Assembly: GCF_009707515.1 (NCBI RefSeq)
Contig: NZ_WLYI01000029.1
Coordinates: 23,578-87,577 of the forward strand
Length of the DNA: 64,000 nucleotides
Direction: 5' to 3'
From: Pseudomonas karstica
GTDB taxonomy: Bacteria; Pseudomonadota; Gammaproteobacteria; Pseudomonadales; Pseudomonadaceae
In this document: in pieces, positions 59,995 to 64,000 of the stretch
Position numbering within the stretch: the first letter of the stretch is position 1
Layout: every line of letters begins with the position of its first letter
Made by a program: the position numbers and the translations under genes
The notes under the pieces: generated by a model
What the model saw: the letters and a program-made list of their open reading frames with translations, nothing else
Told to the model about the DNA's origin: nothing
Databases searched by the model: none

Positions 59995-60905
59995 GCAGCC
60001 AGGCTTTCGAGGAAGCTTTCCAGCACCAAGTGCGGGCGACGCCCCTTGCGGGTGACCGAAGCGAGGCTCAGGTCATAAAAGCGTGCGCCAGGTTGTAGCG
60101 CGCGCAGTCGACCTTGTTGCACCCAGAGGCTGGCGTAGTGATCGGGCAGGTAGCCGATGTAGCGGCCGGTCAGGATCAAGAAGGCCATGCCTTCGCGGTC
60201 GGAGGCGCTGGCGGTGCAATTGAGCGCCTGATAGTGAGCCTGGATTTCGGCGGGCAGGCGGAATGTCGGGGCAATGGCGTCCTGGCTGTTGATGCGTTCG
60301 TCGTCCAGTTGTTTGTCATCGGCATAAAACAACGGATGGCCGACCGCGCAGTAGAGCAAGGAGCGTTCGCTGTACAGCGGTTGATATTCAAGGCCCGACA
60401 GAGCGCTGGCCTGGGGCACCACACCGACATGCAGGCGACCGTCAAGCACGCCTTGCTCCACTTCATTGGGGGCGATCATGCGGATCTGGATTTGCACATC
60501 CGGGCCACGCTCCTTTAATTGTGCCAGGGCGTGAGTGATGCGCATGTGTGGCAGGGTGACCAGGTTGTCGGTCAGGCCGATGGTCAGTTCGCCCCGCAGG
60601 TGCTGGTGCAGGCCGTTGACCTCGGTACGGAAACTTTCCAGGGCACTTAATAGTTGCAGCACCGACTGATAGACCTCGCGCCCTTCCTCGGTCAAGGAAA
60701 AGCCGGCGCGTCCTCGCTGACACAGGCGCAGGCCCAGTCGTTGTTCGAGGTCGCTCATCTGTTGACTGATGGCTGAGCGCCCAATGCCCAGCACAGTTTC
60801 CGCCGCCGAGAAGCCACCGCACTCCACCACGCTGCGAAAGATGCGCAGCAGGCGGATATCGAAGTCGCTGACTTGGGCCAGGGGATCGGGTCGGCGGCTG
60901 CTCAT
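59985..60905 (-). CDS. LysR-family transcriptional regulator
   Basis: 306 aa. N-terminal HTH (LRIFRSVVECGGFSAAETVL, GRSAISQQMSDLEQRLGLRL) and LysR substrate domain. Divergent from the beta-alanine transaminase gene with a 126-nt gap, so it is the likely regulator of bauA-mmsA. Its own terminator overlaps the stop. Confidence 0.9.
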   Translation of the reverse strand: MSSRRPDPLAQVSDFDIRLLRIFRSVVECGGFSAAETVLGIGRSAISQQMSDLEQRLGLRLCQRGRAGFSLTEEGREVYQSVLQLLSALESFRTEVNGLHQHLRGELTIGLTDNLVTLPHMRITHALAQLKERGPDVQIQIRMIAPNEVEQGVLDGRLHVGVVPQASALSGLEYQPLYSERSLLYCAVGHPLFYADDKQLDDERINSQDAIAPTFRLPAEIQAHYQALNCTASASDREGMAFLILTGRYIGYLPDHYASLWVQQGRLRALQPGARFYDLSLASVTRKGRRPHLVLESFLESLAATR

Positions 60906-61031
60906 AGTTTAGTAGGGACCTGACTGAAGGTTAGAAGAGTTGGATTTCACCGACTTTATCCCCGTGGCAATTTAGCTGCAACAACGCTTTTAAAATCCCT
61001 ACGCTGCCTTTTGCCTTGCGAGGTTTTGCTC

Positions 61032-62381
61032 ATGAATATGCCCGAAAACGCTCCGTCTTCTCTGGCCAGTCAACTGAAGCTGGATGCTCACTGGATGCCT
61101 TATACCGCCAACCGCAACTTTCAACGTGATCCGCGTTTGATCGTGGCTGCTGAAGGTAGCTGGTTGACCGATGACAAGGGCCGCAAAGTCTACGACTCGC
61201 TGTCGGGCCTGTGGACGTGTGGCGCCGGGCATACTCGCAAGGAGATCCAGGAGGCGGTCGCCAAGCAACTGGGTACCCTGGATTACTCTCCAGGCTTTCA
61301 ATACGGTCATCCACTGTCGTTCCAGCTGGCGGAAAAAATCACCGACCTGACGCCGGGCAACCTGAACCATGTGTTTTTCACTGACTCCGGCTCCGAGTGC
61401 GCCGATACCGCGGTGAAGATGGTGCGTGCCTACTGGCGGCTGAAAGGGCAGGCGACCAAGACCAAAATGATTGGTCGCGCTCGTGGTTATCACGGTGTGA
61501 ATATCGCCGGTACCAGCCTGGGTGGCGTCAATGGCAACCGTAAGATGTTTGGCCAGGCGATGATGGACGTTGATCACCTGCCGCACACGTTGCTGGCAAG
61601 CAATGCCTTCTGCCGTGGCATGCCGGAGCAGGGTGGTATCGCCTTGGCTGATGAGCTGCTCAAACTGATCGAACTGCACGATGCGTCCAACATTGCGGCA
61701 GTCTTCGTTGAGCCGATGGCGGGCTCTGCGGGTGTGCTGGTACCGCCACAGGGTTACCTCAAGCGTCTGCGTGAGATCTGTGATCAGCACAATATCCTGC
61801 TGGTGTTCGACGAAGTGATCACAGGCTTTGGTCGTACCGGTTCGATGTTCGGTGCCGACAGCTTTGGCGTCACCCCAGACTTGATGTGCATTGCCAAGCA
61901 AATCACCAACGGCGCCATTCCAATGGGAGCGGTGATTGCCAGCTCCGAGATCTACCAGACCTTCATGAACCAGGCGACGCCTGAATACGCGGTGGAATTC
62001 CCCCACGGCTACACCTACTCGGCGCACCCGGTGGCCTGCGCGGCTGGTTTGGCGGCACTGGATCTGCTGCAGAAGGAAAACCTGGTGCAGAGCGTGGCCG
62101 AAGTCGCACCGCATTTCGAGAATGCGCTGCATGGCCTGAAAGGCAGCAAGAACGTGATCGACATCCGTAACTATGGCCTGGCCGGTGCAATCCAGATCGC
62201 CCCGCGTGACGGCGATGCCATTGTGCGTCCATTCGAGGCCGGCATGGCCTTGTGGAAGGCCGGTTTCTACGTGCGCTTCGGCGGTGACACCCTGCAATTC
62301 GGGCCAACCTTCAACAGCAAGCCGCAGGACCTGGATCGCTTGTTCGATGCGGTCGGCGAAGTGCTGAACAAGATCGACTGA
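61032..62381 (+). CDS. bauA: Beta-alanine (omega-amino acid)--pyruvate transaminase
   Basis: 449 aa from ATG 61032; GAGG at 61019-61022 is the ribosome-binding site (a frame extension to 61011 is rejected). Class III PLP aminotransferase: FTDSGSECADTAVKMVRAYW, LLVFDEVITGFGRTG, and the PLP lysine at about 289 in IAKQITNGAIPMG. Length, sequence and context match P. aeruginosa BauA (PA0132). It converts beta-alanine and pyruvate to malonate semialdehyde and alanine. First gene of the operon with mmsA. Confidence 0.92.
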   Translation: MNMPENAPSSLASQLKLDAHWMPYTANRNFQRDPRLIVAAEGSWLTDDKGRKVYDSLSGLWTCGAGHTRKEIQEAVAKQLGTLDYSPGFQYGHPLSFQLAEKITDLTPGNLNHVFFTDSGSECADTAVKMVRAYWRLKGQATKTKMIGRARGYHGVNIAGTSLGGVNGNRKMFGQAMMDVDHLPHTLLASNAFCRGMPEQGGIALADELLKLIELHDASNIAAVFVEPMAGSAGVLVPPQGYLKRLREICDQHNILLVFDEVITGFGRTGSMFGADSFGVTPDLMCIAKQITNGAIPMGAVIASSEIYQTFMNQATPEYAVEFPHGYTYSAHPVACAAGLAALDLLQKENLVQSVAEVAPHFENALHGLKGSKNVIDIRNYGLAGAIQIAPRDGDAIVRPFEAGMALWKAGFYVRFGGDTLQFGPTFNSKPQDLDRLFDAVGEVLNKID

Positions 62382-62420
62382 TTTCTCCTTCTATATAGAA
62401 CAACTTTTCAGGAGCCCTGC

Positions 62421-63914
62421 ATGAGCCTTATCCAGCATTTGATCAATGGCGAACTGGTGACCGACAACGGTCGTAGCGCTGATGTGTACAACCCGTCCAC
62501 TGGCCAGGTGATTCACCAAGTGCCGCTGGCCAGCCGTGAAACCATTCAAAGCGCTATCGACTCGGCCAAGGCGGCGTTCCCGGCGTGGCGCAACACGCCG
62601 CCGGCCAAGCGTGCCCAGGTGATGTTCCGTTTCAAGCAATTGCTGGAGCAGAACGAAGCGCGCATTGCGCAATTGATCAGTGAAGAGCATGGCAAGACCC
62701 TGGAAGACGCCGCCGGTGAGTTGAAGCGCGGTATCGAGAACGTCGAGTACGCCTGTTCGGCGCCAGAGATCCTCAAGGGTGAGTTCAGCCGCAACGTCGG
62801 TCCGAACATTGATGCCTGGTCTGACTTCCAGCCGCTGGGTGTGGTGGCGGGCATTACGCCGTTCAACTTCCCGGCGATGGTGCCGTTGTGGATGTATCCG
62901 CTGGCGATCGTCTGCGGCAACTGCTTCATCCTCAAGCCATCGGAGCGTGATCCAAGCTCGACGCTGCTGATTGCACAATTGCTGCAGGAAGCCGGCTTGC
63001 CCAAAGGTGTCATGAGTGTGGTGCACGGTGACAAGGGCGCGGTGGATGCGCTGATCGAAGCGCCGGAAGTCAAGGCTTTGAGCTTTGTCGGTTCGACGCC
63101 GATTGCCGAGTACATCTATTCCGAAGCTACCAAGCGTGGCAAGCGTGTTCAGGCGCTGGGCGGAGCGAAGAACCATGCGGTGCTGATGCCGGATGCGGAC
63201 CTGGATAACGCGGTCAGTGCTTTGATGGGCGCAGCCTACGGTTCCTGCGGTGAGCGTTGCATGGCGATCTCGGTGGCTGTGTGCGTGGGGGATCAGGTAG
63301 CGGATGCGCTGATCGCCAAGTTGGTACCGCAGATCAAGGCGTTGAAAATTGGCGCCGGCACGACATGTGGCCTGGATATGGGGCCGCTGGTGTCCGCTCA
63401 GGCGCGGGACAAGGTCAGTGGTTATATAGAAGACGGTGTTTCTTGTGGTGCCGAGTTGGTCGTCGATGGTCGTGGCCTGAGCGTGGCCGGTCATGAGGAT
63501 GGCTTCTTCCTGGGCGGTTGCCTGTTCGACCGTGTGACGCCCGAGATGCGCATCTATAAGGAAGAGATCTTTGGGCCGGTGCTGTGCGTGGTTCGGGTGA
63601 ATAGCCTGGAAGCGGCGATGCAATTGATCAATGAGCATGAGTACGGCAATGGCACCTGCATCTTTACCCGTGATGGTGAAGCGGCGCGGTTGTTCTGTGA
63701 CGAGATCGAAGTGGGCATGGTTGGTGTGAACGTGCCATTGCCGGTACCAGTGGCGTATCACAGCTTTGGTGGCTGGAAGCGTTCGCTGTTTGGCGACTTG
63801 CATGCATATGGGCCGGATGGGGTGCGTTTCTATACGCGTCGCAAGGCAATCACCCAGCGCTGGCCACAGCGGGCCAGCCATGAAGCATCGCAGTTCGCCT
63901 TTCCGAGTTTGTAA
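62421..63914 (+). CDS. mmsA: CoA-acylating (methyl)malonate-semialdehyde dehydrogenase
   Basis: 497 aa aldehyde dehydrogenase. NAD region GITPFNFPAMVPLWMYP, LSFVGSTPIAEYIY, and the catalytic Cys at about residue 280 in SCGERCMA. It lies 39 nt after bauA, so it acts on malonate semialdehyde to give acetyl-CoA and CO2 (called bauC or mmsA). AGGAG precedes the ATG. Valine or myo-inositol breakdown is another known role of this family. Ends in a strong terminator. Confidence 0.93.
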   Translation: MSLIQHLINGELVTDNGRSADVYNPSTGQVIHQVPLASRETIQSAIDSAKAAFPAWRNTPPAKRAQVMFRFKQLLEQNEARIAQLISEEHGKTLEDAAGELKRGIENVEYACSAPEILKGEFSRNVGPNIDAWSDFQPLGVVAGITPFNFPAMVPLWMYPLAIVCGNCFILKPSERDPSSTLLIAQLLQEAGLPKGVMSVVHGDKGAVDALIEAPEVKALSFVGSTPIAEYIYSEATKRGKRVQALGGAKNHAVLMPDADLDNAVSALMGAAYGSCGERCMAISVAVCVGDQVADALIAKLVPQIKALKIGAGTTCGLDMGPLVSAQARDKVSGYIEDGVSCGAELVVDGRGLSVAGHEDGFFLGGCLFDRVTPEMRIYKEEIFGPVLCVVRVNSLEAAMQLINEHEYGNGTCIFTRDGEAARLFCDEIEVGMVGVNVPLPVPVAYHSFGGWKRSLFGDLHAYGPDGVRFYTRRKAITQRWPQRASHEASQFAFPSL

Positions 63915-63926
63915 GTAGAAGGGCAG

Positions 63927-63955
63927 AAGGCCGACCCTTTAGGGTCGGCCTTTGC
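63927..63955 (+). terminator. Rho-independent terminator of bauA-mmsA
   Basis: 12-bp stem AAGGCCGACCCT (63927-63938) / AGGGTCGGCCTT (63941-63952) with a 2-nt loop, followed by T-rich TTGCGTTTT. It starts 12 nt after the mmsA stop. Confidence 0.9.
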
Positions 63956-64000
63956 GTTTTCGGGGCTTTTTTGACCGATATAACCGAATTGTGAAAATAG

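Noticed and set aside
60999..62297. 432-aa open frame on the minus strand
   Set aside because: Shadow of bauA; the amino-acid pattern is typical of a reverse-strand artefact.
62391..63881. 496-aa open frame on the minus strand
   Set aside because: Shadow of mmsA on the other strand; composition rich in His/Arg/Gln with no domain pattern.
1..64000. Search for CRISPR arrays, tRNA/rRNA genes, insertion sequences or prophage
   Set aside because: No regular spacer-repeat array, cloverleaf, transposase or phage gene was recognised; the repeats seen are REP/REPIN type or a 128-bp tandem array.

Overview
The window looks like chromosome of a Pseudomonas of the P. fluorescens group. The evidence is high GC content, the gene order fis-dusB / prmA / accC-accB-aroQ / chemoreceptor / DUF2333 / NUDIX / yciH / speA, which I remember from P. 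aeruginosa and relatives, and repeated REP/REPIN palindromes (GTAGGAGCGAGC...GCTCGCTCCTAC and TTCCCACGC...GCGTGGGAA) typical of fluorescent pseudomonads. No phage, integrase, insertion sequence, CRISPR array, rRNA or tRNA was seen. Homology and synteny statements come from family knowledge; no database search was run.

Layout. 1-6.3 kb: core minus-strand genes (fis, dusB, a zinc-ribbon membrane protein, prmA, the aroQ-accB-accC operon). 6.3-14.5 kb: a CtpL-like chemoreceptor, DUF2333, a NUDIX hydrolase, YciH/SUI1, arginine decarboxylase and a MATE exporter. 14.7-24.9 kb: an envelope block with a giant alpha-2-macroglobulin lipoprotein, a small membrane protein and PBP1C, then a MazG-like enzyme, CmoM and two DUF4136 lipoproteins. 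25-40.2 kb: a complete Flp (Tad) type IVb pilus locus: tadG, a PprA-like kinase, a TadE/F pseudopilin, prepilin peptidase FppA, regulator PprB, the rcpC-rcpA-tadZ-tadA-tadB-tadC-tadD-DUF3613 operon, divergent flp, and a lone receiver-domain protein. 40.2-44.9 kb: a MaoC / FabG-like / thiolase acyl-CoA cluster and a RIO-type kinase. 44.9-48.4 kb: a copper-resistance locus (copA-cueR, copZ and an unknown periplasmic protein) with two clear CueR operators. 48.4-53.6 kb: an MFS exporter, a 128-bp tandem repeat, a 58-aa gene and a small redox/regulator group. 53.6-64 kb: purine deaminases, a CaCA-type ion exchanger, an SDR, a YigZ protein, regulators, and a beta-alanine catabolic pair (transaminase plus CoA-acylating semialdehyde dehydrogenase).

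How the genes work together. In the Tad locus, FppA would process Flp and the TadE/F pseudopilin, TadA powers assembly through TadB/TadC, TadZ places the machine, RcpA/RcpC/TadD form the outer-membrane channel, and PprA/PprB control expression. CueR would switch on copA and copZ through MerR-type promoters with 19-bp spacers. BauA and MmsA convert beta-alanine through malonate semialdehyde to acetyl-CoA.

The least explained features are: a 14-bp perfect inverted repeat that covers the start codon of the receiver-only gene after flp; repeated ATTAGTC heptamers in the flp/rcpC promoter region; an uncharacterised periplasmic protein divergent from copZ across a symmetrical CueR box; and a gene-free stretch near 58.3 kb with two perfect DnaA boxes.
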